A stretch of DNA of 64,000 nucleotides from Globodera rostochiensis (Eukaryota; Nematoda; Chromadorea; Rhabditida; Heteroderidae): assembly GCA_018350325.1 (NCBI GenBank), contig JAEVLN010000025.1, positions 537,799 through 601,798 of the forward strand, given 5' to 3'. The notes below the pieces were generated by a model. It was not told the origin of the DNA. It did no database searches and was given only the letters and a program-made list of their open reading frames with translations. The translations under genes and the position numbers were made by a program. Shown here piece by piece: positions 1 to 8,118 of this stretch (positions are counted from its first letter, which is position 1; every line of letters begins with the position of its first letter).

Positions 1-589
1 TCCAAAAAATTTCGAAAAAAAACAACAATTTTTTTTTAAATGATTCCGCCAGCCTTTGTAAAATGAAATTTCCAATTTTCGAGTGTCTAAAATAATGATC
101 CAAAGCCCAAGACGACAACCGTTTTCACACAGTGAATTCTCATATCATTGAATTGGTTTGGCATTCGAATTTCCGTTTTTATTTTACAATATTTCTTGAA
201 CTTTGTGGTGTCAAAATGGTCTTTACATTTCTGGTCTTTACAATGTGTGTGTTTTCATATTCTTACATATTTAGTCGACCTTAACTTTTTTTTTTTTTTG
301 ATATTGTAATTAACAATTTTGATCCTTGGGGGTTTTTAAATTTGAAAAATGTTATAAATTTATTGTAAACATTTTGTACCAATTCATGCTTTGTCATGTG
401 TAGAGGAGATTGATGGATTGTGTTTAAGCCTTTCACATTTTTTGATGCTTTTCCATTCATTTGTTATGGAATTTGTGATATTGGTGTGTCGCAAGTTAAG
501 ATTATTTGTTGCAAATGGCGTTTTTTTTTGAAAACGATAAATTTTTGGGTAAAATTATATTTAACAAACACAAAAAACAGAAATTCAAA
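1..589. other. AT-rich flank, no gene recognised
   Basis: Very AT-rich sequence with homopolymer runs. The 75-codon open frame at 420-647 has no recognisable content except its last 18 codons, which belong to the relic described next. Confidence 0.6.
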
Positions 590-905
590 AATGAATATTA
601 ATTTGATTATTTCATTTTTTTCAAACGAATTTAATCAAAAATTTTAATTGTTTGCCAACAGAAAAAAAAATAAGGAAAAGATTTGATGGAATGTTTGATG
701 AAAATTGGTCAGAAGACGACAATGAATTTATTGAAGAAAATAAGCTGATCAAAATGATTGCATTGATGGAATGTCAAAAAGTGTAAATGGCGACCTTGGC
801 ACAAAACTCATAAAAAGACGCAAAAATGTTTATTCTGATCACCAAAAGCGTGAAATTGTTGGCAATATAGTAAATTTACAGAAAACAAAAAAGAAAACAT
901 TCACA
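590..905 (+). pseudogene. Relic of the secreted HTH family (N-terminal and linker part)
   Basis: An ATG at 590 opens a short hydrophobic stretch (MNINLIISFFSNEF) that matches the family signal peptide but stops after 18 codons. Downstream, near 682-720, the reading FDGMFDENWSEDDNEF is recognisable as the family FDEIYDENWSEDE motif. Near 836-870 a YSDHQKREIVG segment matches the start of HTH unit 1. Stops and frameshifts separate the pieces and no HTH unit survives. The same relic type recurs at 32740-32815 and at 58661-58749, so it seems to be an old subfamily. Confidence 0.6.
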
Positions 906-1436
906 TAATGAGTAGAATAAAATGCAAAATTTTGATTCGGCGTCGGTTATAGAACAATTTTAAAATTCCATTCAAAAAAAAAGGATGGAAAACTAAAAGA
1001 ATATTATGAAATCAAAAGAATCAACGCGAAGATTAAATTACAAAATAGCCGAGAAGTAAATATTAGGGAGGACATGGAAAGGGAACTTAAATTTGCAATT
1101 AATTACAAATTTTTTAAAATATTTTCATTTTGGCTATTCACAATCAATCGTAATTTTATAAAAAAAATATTATGAGATGTTGGAGTATTGATTCGGGTGT
1201 GCTATAATTATTAAAAAAATATGATAAATAAATACCCATTTCAATTGAGGGCTGTCATTTATTGTTTTTAAACATTTTATGTCAAAGCTAAATAACATTT
1301 ATTAATATTTAAAAATTTAATTTTTATTCTTAAATTTAAGAAATCTTTTGAGTAAAATTCTTCAAAAACAAATTGACAAATTTTTCCATATCGAATTTTC
1401 CGTCTAAATTATTAAATTAATTGGAATTCAATATAA
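906..1436. other. Intergenic, nothing recognised
   Basis: AT-rich spacer before the first intact family member. Weak family-like words (AAATTACAAAATAGCCGAG near 1035) could be decayed HTH unit 3, but I cannot align them with confidence. Confidence 0.4.
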
Positions 1437-1466
1437 ATGTCAATAATTTCAGAGTGCCCAAATAAA

Positions 1467-2465
1467 ATGGAAGAGTTTTGGATTTTAATTTTGGTGTCAT
1501 TCATCGCAACAAATTCACCGGAAAAAGCTGAATCCGTACAATTGGAGGAATTGCCACTCCAAACATTTGACGAATTATTCGTAGATGAATGGTGGGACAA
1601 AGATGAAGCCGAAAATTTGAAAACGCCGCCGCCAACAAACTTTGGACAAAATGTCCATCACCAAATCGACCGACAGAACGCCCAAATTGGACAAATTGAA
1701 CCCAATTCAACTGATCTGAATCCTCCTCTCAAAGAGTCTGATCACTCTGATAATGCCAAAAATGGCGAAGAACAGAACGAAAAAATTGCGGAAGATGAGC
1801 GAAAACGTAAAATAATCGAAAAATTCCACGCAATGAGAGACGAATTTAAGCAAAAAGGGAAATATTCAAAAAAAGAATGGAATCAAATTGATGGGAAAAT
1901 TGCTAAACATTTAAAAGTCAATCGCACAAAAATATTTGAATGGAAAAAAGAATTTGGCATAAGTCAAAAAGTATTATATGAAAAAGAAGAACGTAAACAT
2001 TTTGTAGAGAAATTTGAACAAATGAAAGCCGAGTTAAAGCGGGACGGATTCAAAAGTTCATTTAAAAATCAAATTGATGAAACTGTCGCAAAAGAATTGG
2101 GCCTTAATTTTGTAACAATTTATAAATGGAAACGAAAACTTGGCCAAACCGGTGAGTATTTTGAGCCCAATTTTATTTATTTATTTATATTAATTAAAAA
2201 TCCTTTTACAGCATCAAATAAACATCCCCACAGCAAACAAAAGGAATTAATGAAAAGTTATTATGAAATTAAAGACAAAAATCCTAAAAATAGGGACGAG
2301 GACATTGCCAAAATGTTAAAAATTGGATCACGCACTTTGGTTAGATGGAAAAAGCAATTTAAACAACAGCAATTTCATCCAAATTCTGTCAATGGACATT
2401 TTGTGGAAGAGAATGCCGCGGCAAATGTTCAGGAAATTGAGAATTCGAATTTGGGAAGTATTTGA
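1467..2465 (+). CDS. Divergent secreted triple-HTH protein, two exons
   Basis: The frame is open from 1437, but the ATG at 1467 gives a proper signal peptide (MEEFWILILVSFIATN, cleavage likely near AES). A GT-AG intron at 2152-2211 (60 nt, GTGAGT donor, TTTTACAG acceptor) is the more likely reading although it is in frame. Exons 1467-2151 and 2212-2465 then give 312 aa. The protein has an FDELFVDEWWDKDE motif equivalent to FDEIFGKGWDDE of the other copies, a polar linker with PPP, and three HTH units (about residues 112-166, 173-230, 234-282), including NRTKIFEWKKEFG and NFVTIYKWKRKLG. A unique C-terminal tail of about 30 residues follows unit 3. It is the most divergent intact copy and the only one with an intron between units 2 and 3, so it may be close to the ancestral form. 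DNA binding is inferred from the HTH pattern; the target is unknown. Confidence 0.75.
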   Translation: MEEFWILILVSFIATNSPEKAESVQLEELPLQTFDELFVDEWWDKDEAENLKTPPPTNFGQNVHHQIDRQNAQIGQIEPNSTDLNPPLKESDHSDNAKNGEEQNEKIAEDERKRKIIEKFHAMRDEFKQKGKYSKKEWNQIDGKIAKHLKVNRTKIFEWKKEFGISQKVLYEKEERKHFVEKFEQMKAELKRDGFKSSFKNQIDETVAKELGLNFVTIYKWKRKLGQTGEYFEPNFIYLFILIKNPFTASNKHPHSKQKELMKSYYEIKDKNPKNRDEDIAKMLKIGSRTLVRWKKQFKQQQFHPNSVNGHFVEENAAANVQEIENSNLGSI

Positions 2466-2569
2466 ATGGTCAAGCATTAAAAACCCCCCAAATCTGTTAG
2501 CAATTTCTTCCTATTTCTTCGGCCGTATCCGCAGCAGAACTCTTTTTATTCCCATAAACTTTTGAACTT

Positions 2570-2880
2570 TTGCTATTCATCAACACTCTCATCTTGATCA
2601 GTTGAGTTATTTTGATCAGACAAATGTTTCTTAGAATTTTCTTGCTTAAGATCATCCGCTGATGGCGCTGAATTGTTTTCGCCTTCCGCCAATTTTCATC
2701 ATAAATTTCATCAAAACTTTCAAAATGATCAGAAAAGCTTTGTTCATTTGGATTGGGTTGATCAGTTGATTTATTCTCAACTTCGGTTGTCTGTGTTTCC
2801 ATTTTATGCCACTTTGGTTTCTGTAAATTTCGGCATCTCCGCGTCCCCTTTTTCATATATTTCATCATCATCAAACTTTA
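2570..2880 (-). pseudogene. Relic of secreted HTH family, linker region of the 6454-type
   Basis: Read on the minus strand, fragments correspond to the linker of the 6454-7452 gene: KWHKMETQTTEVENKSTDQP, PNEQSFSDHFESFDEIYDEN and SDQNNSTDQDESVDE, broken by frameshifts. There is no signal peptide and no HTH unit. It lies tail-to-tail with the 1467-2465 gene. Confidence 0.7.
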
Positions 2881-3706
2881 AATTATTGAAAATATTAATA
2901 ATTTTGTAATAAACTAGTTTTTTAAAAATTCGTTCATTTATTATTAGGCTATTTCTTAAGAAAAATGCTAAAAAAATCAAAAATGCCCCCTCTATGACTA
3001 TTTTGGCATTTTTTTTTGCTGTTTCAGTGCCTATTTCGGAATTTTTAGTGCTTATTTAAATGCTTATCGGGTTTCTTAGTGCCTAAAAACGATAGCCAAT
3101 TTTAGTAAAAAACTAATTTTTTTTGTCAATAAAGGTCAATGTTTAATTAATCCAATGCTTTTTATTGGTTTTTTGAAAAGATTAATTCGTTTAGCCAATA
3201 TTCTTTCAATTAAAATATTAAATAATTACAGGTAATAAAATATTATTTTTTATTTAGAAAAAGAAATCGAAATTTGCGCGGAAGCAACTATGAAAAGTTA
3301 TAGGCCCTCAAAGTTGGCCAAATACCATAGGGGGGACCTTTTTGTCAAAATTTGAGAAAAGATTGCAGATTTTTGTAAAAATTGCTTTTCAAAGCGAATG
3401 TTTCTAATAAAAAAAATCCCGACGGACCCTCCCATTTTATATCTAAAATTAACGCAAAGTGCGTTAATTTTTTTAAAATTATTTTCAAAATTTGGTTTCC
3501 GAACATTTTGGGTTCAGGAATTCCGGTTTTTGGACATGTTTTTTGCTAAAATAAAATGTCAGGATCCTTCTATAGAATTTCGTGCCTTTTATGCACTTTT
3601 TTGAAAAAACGAAAAATTAATTTTTAAATAACAACAATTTGCAAATAATACTAAACAATAATAACATCTTCGCGTTGAGTCAATGACTTACAAAGTCCGT
3701 ATATTT
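2881..3706. other. Intergenic with decayed upstream block and repeat fragments
   Basis: 2880-3240 contains a diverged version of the family upstream block (for example AATCCAATGCTTTTTATTGG near 3150) joined to the 2570-2880 relic. 2945-3090 carries a 'TGCC...ATTTTTAGTGCC' type repeat. From 3240 to 3706 I see no gene; 3640-3706 is the duplicated 3' flank of the next gene. Confidence 0.45.
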
Positions 3707-4678
3707 TCAATGGTTTGTAATTTCTTCTTTAAATTGTTTTTTCCATTTACTTAGGCTTCCTGTTGAAATCTTTAACATATCAGCAATAACGGCATCAATC
3801 ATTTTCGGATTTTCCCCTTTTATTTTTGCATATTCTTTTAAAATACCAATTTTTGTTGCATCAGAAATTTTGTTGTTGACAGAAAGGCAAAATTTGCGCT
3901 TCCAGTCATAAATTGTGCTGGCACTTACACCCAATTTTTTCGCAATTTTCCCATCAAGTTCATTCATTAAAATATTTTTGAGTTTTGCCTTCTTACATTT
4001 GCTTTTTATCTGATCAAATTGTTTCAAAATATTACGTTTTTCTAACTCAGAAAACTTTGATTTAGACTTTATTTCTTTTTTAAGACCGAATTTTTTAATC
4101 CATCTATAAATTGTTGAGCGACCAACACCCAAACCATTTGATATTTTTGACCCAATTTGATTCCATTCTTTGGTTGAGTGTGGGCGTTTGTATTTTTCCC
4201 GATAATTATCTTTCAATTCACGGAATTTTTGAATAATTTCCCGTTTTTGTTGATCAGACTTAATTTTTTCATATTCATTGGACTCATTTTGCTGTTCATC
4301 AACACTCTCATCTTGATCAGTTGAGTTATTTTGATCAGAAAAAGAATTTTCTTGATTAAGATCATCCGGGGATGGCGCTGAATTGTTTTCGTCTTCCGAA
4401 CAATTTTCATCATAAATTTCATCAAATTTCTGTTTCAATATTCCATCAATATTTTTCTGATCAGAAGTGTTTGGAGCTTGTACGTCTTGAACTTCTTCTT
4501 TAACATGACGACAGTTCAAGTCCTTCGAATCATTACTTTCATCGTCCCATCCTTTTCCAAATATTTCATCAAATGATTTGTAAAGTTTGGGTTCTTTTCC
4601 GCGTTCGCCCACAGAAATAGAATTTTTGATCAAATTCGTAGCAAAGATTGAAATAAGAATTAATAGCCAAACTTTCAT
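3707..4678 (-). CDS. Secreted triple-HTH protein (reference copy, family A)
   Basis: The ATG at 4678 gives 323 aa; nine further bases upstream are open only by starting at TTG. Residues 1-24 form a signal peptide (MKVWLLILISIFATNLIKNS, cleavage likely before VGE). Residues 32-46 carry the family motif KLYKSFDEIFGKGWD. Residues 47-140 are an acidic linker rich in Asp, Glu, Gln, Asn and Ser with repeated SDQ and possible N-glycosylation sites (NNST, NES). Three HTH units follow: about 145-198 (GVGRSTIYRWIKKFGL), 212-265 (GVSASTIYDWKRKFCL) and 273-318 (DMLKISTGSLSKWKKQF). A basic patch KSKCKKAKLK opens unit 2 and could act as a nuclear localisation signal. HTH units of this shape occur in transposase and CENP-B/Psq-like DNA-binding domains. 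A secreted DNA-binding or nuclear role is inference. The gene has no intron. Confidence 0.85.
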   Translation of the reverse strand: MKVWLLILISIFATNLIKNSISVGERGKEPKLYKSFDEIFGKGWDDESNDSKDLNCRHVKEEVQDVQAPNTSDQKNIDGILKQKFDEIYDENCSEDENNSAPSPDDLNQENSFSDQNNSTDQDESVDEQQNESNEYEKIKSDQQKREIIQKFRELKDNYREKYKRPHSTKEWNQIGSKISNGLGVGRSTIYRWIKKFGLKKEIKSKSKFSELEKRNILKQFDQIKSKCKKAKLKNILMNELDGKIAKKLGVSASTIYDWKRKFCLSVNNKISDATKIGILKEYAKIKGENPKMIDAVIADMLKISTGSLSKWKKQFKEEITNH

Positions 4679-4870
4679 TGCCTGCAATTCTTTAATAATT
4701 CTTTAAATTTAATTTAAAATGTTAATAATTTAGTAATAAATTAGTTTTTGTCAATAAAGCCAATGTTTATTAATCCAATGCTTATATTGATTTTCTGAAA
4801 AGATCAAATCGTTCAAAGCCAATAGATCTTTCCATTAAAATAGTCAATAATTACAGGCAATATATTCGCT
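4679..4870 (-). promoter_or_regulatory. Conserved upstream block of family A gene 3707-4678
   Basis: This block recurs almost unchanged upstream of 6454-7452, 12358-13260, 29209-30114 and several pseudogenes. Reading toward the gene it has CTGAAAAG/GATC words, AATCCAATGC, TTGACAAAAACTAATTTATT, an AT-rich stretch, then TTGCAGGCA immediately before the ATG. TTGCAG resembles a nematode trans-splice or 5'-UTR intron acceptor three bases before the start. Whether the block is a promoter or simply co-duplicated DNA cannot be settled from sequence. Confidence 0.5.
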
Positions 4871-5400
4871 TAGAAAATCAAAAAAATAATATAGGTATAT
4901 GTCTTTTAATTTTTGAATTGTTCGACTTACGCTAAATTCGTCTTTCATTGCGGAGGCTTAGTCGATAATTTTACGTTTTTGCTCATGGTATTTTACCGAA
5001 ATACCGATACCGAGCCATCTCTGAATACCGCGGTATTTTTCGGTATTTCGGTATTTTTGACAAATGATATCTTTGAACATTTTTTGCCGATCTCGACCAG
5101 GCTGGTGTCGTGGTGAGTGGTGGATGTTGTTGGCTAGTCATGGTAGGGTTCGGATCCACAGCGTGGAAACATTTTTTTTTCTTACTTTCTGTAAGCATCT
5201 TTTGTGAGGAAAACAATTTCTAAAAATTAAAAAAAATATTTATGGTTTAAAATTAGAAATTTATTTGTCTGCTCAGCAAAATTGGGTGAATTTGTAAAAA
5301 ATGCAGACTCCCATGGTCACTCTCCCGAGGCCAAAATTTTATAGAATTTTACTACAAATCAGATTTGACATATTTGAGAAATCAAATGCGTCAAAGAAAA
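4871..5400. other. Intergenic with palindromic CGGTATTTCGGTAT repeat
   Basis: 4985-5065 holds runs of ATACCGAAATACCG and its reverse complement, the kind of palindromic core seen in non-autonomous DNA elements. No gene is visible. The remainder is AT-rich. Confidence 0.45.
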
Positions 5401-5735
5401 AAATGTCAAAAGAGTAAATACCAAATGTGGAAAATGCGAAGAAGGGAAAAAAGCCAAAAGTAAAAAACACGAAAAGGAATAAATTTCAAAAAAGAAAGCG
5501 AAAAAAGGGAAATATGGAAAAATCCCAAAAGGGGAAAATGTTAAAAGGGAAAAACGCCAAAAAGGAAGATGCCCATGGAAAAATTGCAAAAGAGAAAATG
5601 TCAAACGAATGAAAATGCCAAAAGGGAAAATGACCAAAATGTAAAATGGTAAAAATGCCAAAAAGGAAAAATGTTAAAAGGGAAAATGTCAACAAGAGAA
5701 ATGCCAAAAAGGAAAAATGTTAAAAGGGAAGAACC
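5401..5735. repeat. Minisatellite of AAAATGCCAAAAGGG type
   Basis: About 20 degenerate copies of a 15-19 bp purine-rich unit (AAAATGCCAAAAGGGAAAA and variants). It is the reverse complement of the unit filling 52860-57200, so the two arrays are the same repeat family in opposite orientation. Open frames across it are compositional artefacts. Confidence 0.8.
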
Positions 5736-5904
5736 TTCATTGCCTGTGATTCTTTGGAAATTCTTTAAATTTGAAAATTTTAGAAATGGTACCTCGCATT
5801 TTGTTATATAATTATTCACGTCTCAAAAATCTGTCTTATCGACAATTAAACAACGAATCATCAGAATCATTAAATAAATTCACCACATCGAGAATCTTGA
5901 TGTT

Positions 5905-6011
5905 CAGCTGCTGTGCCTGAAGGTCATGCACCGCTACGTGAAGCTGTTTGACGCCTACTTTGGCAGTGTTTTGTGAGAATGACAGATCGCCAAATTTTTC
6001 AAACAAAAGGA
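5905..6011 (+). pseudogene. Relic exon resembling AP-1 complex sigma subunit
   Basis: Plus-strand codons from 5905 read LLCLKVMHRYVKLFDAYFGS. After a one-base frame change they continue CENDRSPNF. AP-1 sigma adaptors have the pattern LE-I/[25 protein letters not shown] at this point, so this is a decayed single exon of that trafficking gene. The second, less decayed copy is at 16232-16335 with the same flanks, implying duplication as part of a larger repeat. It is not functional: it has a stop, a frame change and no neighbouring exons. Confidence 0.6.
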
Positions 6012-6453
6012 ACAAATTAGATTACTTTTTCGGCGCACCTATCGGCATTGCCAATCCCCTCCCCCCCATCCTCAAAAATTTTTTTAGATTACCTGAATAG
6101 AATTCAGCAAAACAACAAGATTTCTGGACAATTTATTGTCTTTCGAAAAGTTCTTTAAGAAAAAATTCAGCTTAATGTCATCGATCGCTAATCTGATGAT
6201 TTCTAAGCCCAAAAAATTTTTACACTGTTTTTAATAATCAATTACAACTTTGAGCAAGTTGCGCAGCGACAAAACGAAAAAATTATAAGTTTTGAAATCA
6301 CAACAAATAGACACTACATTATTTATAATAGATACTTTAAGAAAATCCAAGAACGAAAAATTCAATCAGAAATAACAACAATTTGCAAATAATACGATCC
6401 TAAACAATAATAACATTTTCGCGCTGAGTTAAGGGCCTACAAAGCCCATATTT
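6012..6453. other. Duplicated 3' flank of family A
   Basis: Contains a CGGCGCACCTATCGGCATTGCC fragment of the dispersed GC hairpin (near 6032). A block from about 6220 to 6453 (TTTTTAATAATCAATTACAA, TTGCGCAG, AAACAATAATAACAT) is repeated at 12120-12357 and in part at 3640, 16480, 18200 and 31320. It lies just downstream of family genes, so it travelled with them. No gene. Confidence 0.55.
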
Positions 6454-7452
6454 TCAAAGGTTCTTAATTTCATTTTTAAATTGTTTTTTCCATCGAATTA
6501 AACTATTTATTGAGATTTTCAACAAATCAGCAATGTCACAATCACTCATTTTCGGATTTTTCCCTTTTATTTTGGCATATTTTTTTAAAATTCCAATTTT
6601 TTTTGCGTTAGAAAATTTCTTGCTGACAGAAAGGCCAAATTTGCGCTTCCATTCAATAATTGTTGTTCTACAAACGCCCAATTTTTTTGCAATTTTATCA
6701 TCGAGTTCGCGCATTGAAAGATTTTTGAGTTTTGCCTTTTTACATTTGCTTTTTATTTCATCAAATTGTTTCAAAATTTCACTTTTTTCGAACTCAGAAA
6801 ACTTTGTTTCTTGACTTAGACCCAATTCTTTTCTCCATTTATACAATTTTGTTCGATTTACTCCCAAACCATTTGATATTTTTATCTCAATTTGAACCCG
6901 TTCATTATTTGGATATTTTATGTTTTTCTTATAATATTCTTTTATTTCATGGAATCTTTGGATAATTTCACGTTTTTGCTGATCAGATTCAATTTGTTCA
7001 CATTCATTAGACTCATTTTGTTGTTCATCAACACTTTCGTCTTGATCAGTTGAGTTATTTTGATCAGACAAATGTTTCCTAGAATTGTCCTGATCAAGTT
7101 CATCCGCTGATGGCGCTGAATTGTTTTCGTCTTCCGACCAATTTTCATCATAAATTTCATCAAATCTTTCCTTTATTTTTCTATTGGCAAAACTTTCAAA
7201 ATGATCAGAAAAGCTTTGATTTGGATTGGGCTGATCAGTTGATTTATTCTCAAGTTCTGTTGTCTTTGTTTCCATTTTATGCCATTCTTTGGTTTCTGTA
7301 AATTCCGGCACCTCCGCGTCCCAACCTTTTCCAAATATTTCATCAAATGTTTTATTTAATTTTGGTCTTTCTCCGCTTTCGCCCACAGAAATAGCATTTT
7401 TGATCAAATTTGTTGCCAATAATAAAATAATAATTAATTTCCAAAATTTCAT
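6454..7452 (-). CDS. Secreted triple-HTH protein with alternative linker module
   Basis: The ATG at 7452 gives 332 aa. The signal peptide is MKFWKLIIILLLATNLIKNA with cleavage near ISVGE. The FDEIFGKGWD motif is at about 36-45. Instead of the NCRHVKEEVQD module seen in the other copies, residues 47-95 read PEFTETKEWHKMETKTTELE and then a PNPNQSFSDHFESF stretch; after that the common YDENWSEDENNSAP linker resumes. HTH units lie near 160-212 (GVNRTKLYKWRKELG), 221-274 (GVCRTTIIEWKRKFG) and 284-328 (DLLKISINSLIRWKKQF). The alternative module also occurs in relic 2570-2880, so it defines a second linker type rather than a random change. No intron. Function is as inferred for the 3707-4678 copy. 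Confidence 0.85.
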   Translation of the reverse strand: MKFWKLIIILLLATNLIKNAISVGESGERPKLNKTFDEIFGKGWDAEVPEFTETKEWHKMETKTTELENKSTDQPNPNQSFSDHFESFANRKIKERFDEIYDENWSEDENNSAPSADELDQDNSRKHLSDQNNSTDQDESVDEQQNESNECEQIESDQQKREIIQRFHEIKEYYKKNIKYPNNERVQIEIKISNGLGVNRTKLYKWRKELGLSQETKFSEFEKSEILKQFDEIKSKCKKAKLKNLSMRELDDKIAKKLGVCRTTIIEWKRKFGLSVSKKFSNAKKIGILKKYAKIKGKNPKMSDCDIADLLKISINSLIRWKKQFKNEIKNL

Positions 7453-7670
7453 TGCCTGCAATTCCTTAAGAATTCTTTAAAATTTTGTTAAAAATGTTAA
7501 TAATTTTAGTAATAAACTAGTTTTTGTCAATAAAAAAGTCAATGTTTATTAATCCAATGCTTTATATTGATTCTCTGAAAAGATAATCTACGCCAGGTTC
7601 TTTAAAATATTATATATTAAAGACAATATATAATTGACGCTTTATATCGTCCAGCTACGAATGATAGATC
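7453..7670 (-). promoter_or_regulatory. Conserved upstream block of gene 6454-7452
   Basis: Same organisation as 4679-4870, ending TTGCAGGCA next to the ATG. The outer part (7580-7670, CGCCAGGTTCTTTAAAATAT and AATTGACG) is duplicated in inverse orientation at 19011-19080 upstream of the 19197 pseudogene, linking these two copies by segmental duplication. Confidence 0.5.
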
Positions 7671-7798
7671 TTGAGGTGCGGTAATGGCTCCATTTGCGTA
7701 CAGGCAACTGAGTCCCAACGCAACATTTGAGTCTCAAATAGTAAAAAAGTGAACATTTTGGGTCCCCTACTTTTTGCCTCCATTACGTTTTGCCTCCC

Positions 7799-7829
7799 CA
7801 CAGCGCGTCATTTTTGCATTTTATTACCG
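7799..7829 (+). repeat. Left 31-bp terminal inverted repeat
   Basis: Exact reverse complement of 10713-10743. Preceded by CCTCCC. Confidence 0.85.
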
Positions 7830-8118
7830 CATAACCATTTAGCCAAGTTTATTGGCACGAAAAGCAAAATGATAAAAATGAACAATAATTTCAAAAATAT
7901 CTCACAAAAAACAGCGAAAAATGCCACAGACGCCTAACAAAAAACAAAAACAATGTTTATTAACAATACAAAAATAAAAAAAACAATCAAAAAATCATCG
8001 ATCTGCAATCACCACCCTAGGTGACGGTCAAAAACGGCATTTAGCAGCGTTTGGTGTTCACCAATTTTAAGCAGCAGCTCATCGCCCTTGAAATGTTTGA
8101 ACCGTTCACCCTGAAATT

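Noticed and set aside
420..647. 75-codon ORF as a gene
   Set aside because: Starts at a non-ATG codon in low-complexity DNA. Only its end is meaningful, as an HTH-family leader relic.
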